Shown: piece by piece, positions 62,282 through 64,000 of the stretch
How the letters are laid out: each line of letters starts with the position of its first letter
How positions within the stretch are numbered: the stretch's first letter is position 1
Assembly (NCBI RefSeq): GCF_024362365.1
Contig: NZ_CP101464.1
Location: forward strand, 1,054,001 to 1,118,000
Reading direction: 5' to 3'
Length of the DNA stretch: 64,000 nt
Source of the DNA: Janibacter sp. CX7
GTDB taxonomy: Bacteria; Actinomycetota; Actinomycetes; Actinomycetales; Dermatophilaceae
The notes under the pieces: generated by a model
What the model was told of the DNA's origin: nothing
What the model saw: only the letters and a program-made list of their open reading frames with translations
The model's database searches: none
Position numbers and translations under genes: made by a program

Positions 62282-62323
62282 AGGTCCGGTCCGTGGCGTT
62301 TGGGACAGCCGCGGACCGGACCT
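62282..62323. terminator. hairpin after the ligase gene, overlapping the next promoter
   Basis: Arms AGGTCCGGTCCGTGG (62282-62296) and CCGCGGACCGGACCT (62309-62323), 15 pairs with one G-U, loop of 12. Its right arm runs through the spacer and into the first base of the -10 box of the downstream gene. Confidence 0.75.
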
Positions 62324-62328
62324 ACCCT
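62300..62328 (+). promoter_or_regulatory. promoter of the TIGR03960 gene, leaderless
   Basis: -35 TTGGGA (62300-62305), 17-nt spacer, -10 TACCCT (62323-62328), and the ATG at 62335 lies 7 nt after the box. Confidence 0.6.
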
Positions 62329-62334
62329 TGGGGT

Positions 62335-64000
<1,666 letters not shown>

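Overview
The window is about 71% G+C by eye, uses many GTG starts and 4-bp GTGA/ATGA overlaps, and carries the mycobacterial-type order dxr-rip1-ispG-acetyltransferase ... proS ... rimP-nusA-ylxR-infB-rbfA-truB-ribF. This points to an actinobacterium. Protein style and repeat types suggest Micrococcales, perhaps Intrasporangiaceae (an inference, not tested by any search). No rRNA, tRNA, CRISPR array, prophage or classical insertion sequence was seen.

Layout. (1) 1-4.4 kb: isoprenoid and envelope-stress block: dxr (3' part), a site-2 protease, ispG and a DUF4081 acetyltransferase. (2) 4.4-12 kb: mixed metabolism: a quinone-oxidoreductase-like MDR, a PoxB-type pyruvate dehydrogenase, two small DoxX/GNAT genes, an unknown membrane protein coupled to a Sir2 deacylase, and a divergent EamA exporter/LysR pair. 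(3) 12-15.8 kb: proS, a HAD hydrolase, a DoxX protein and a small M50-like membrane protein. (4) 15.8-43.8 kb: a nearly complete aerobic-type cobalamin island. It holds cobK, cobD(cbiB), cobU, cobS, cobA, a cobB-cobC fusion, cobO, the chelatase gene chlD, cobL, cobM, cbiMNQO cobalt uptake, a cobI-cobJ fusion, cobH, cobG, cobN, a bluB-cobT fusion, cobF, cobQ and a histidine phosphatase. Three cobalamin riboswitches feed the chlD operon (minus), cbiMNQO (plus) and cobN-bluB/cobT (plus). DinB, DHFR-like and thioesterase genes sit inside the island. (5) 43.8-49.7 kb: accessory zone: a phospholipase A2-like/alpha-beta hydrolase membrane fusion, a two-component system, a DUF559 nuclease-like gene bracketed by inverted palindromes, and an aminoglycoside-phosphotransferase-like kinase. 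(6) 49.7-64 kb: translation block (DUF4439 lipoprotein, rimP, nusA, ylxR, infB, rbfA, truB, ribF), then RodA/FtsW, a DUF4442 protein, a FadD-type ligase and the 5' part of a TIGR03960 radical-SAM protein.

How the genes work together. CbiMNQO imports cobalt and CobN with ChlD inserts it. The methyltransferases CobA, I, J, M, F and L with CobG, K and H build hydrogenobyrinate, and CobB, O, Q, D, U, S, BluB and CobT finish the coenzyme. No separate small chelatase subunit gene is present. chlD is instead split by a -1 frame change exactly between its AAA+ half and its von Willebrand half, matching the reported programmed-frameshift arrangement that makes both small and medium subunits from one gene. 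A second -1 frame change sits in the SAM-binding loop of cobA.

The most noteworthy structures are the two frame changes in B12 genes, palindromic repeats inserted in frame in protein linkers, the DUF559 gene flanked by matching inverted palindromes, a PLA2/hydrolase fusion, a competing-hairpin leader in front of infB, and a strongly over-represented CGAAGGGRR motif that imposes rare codons.
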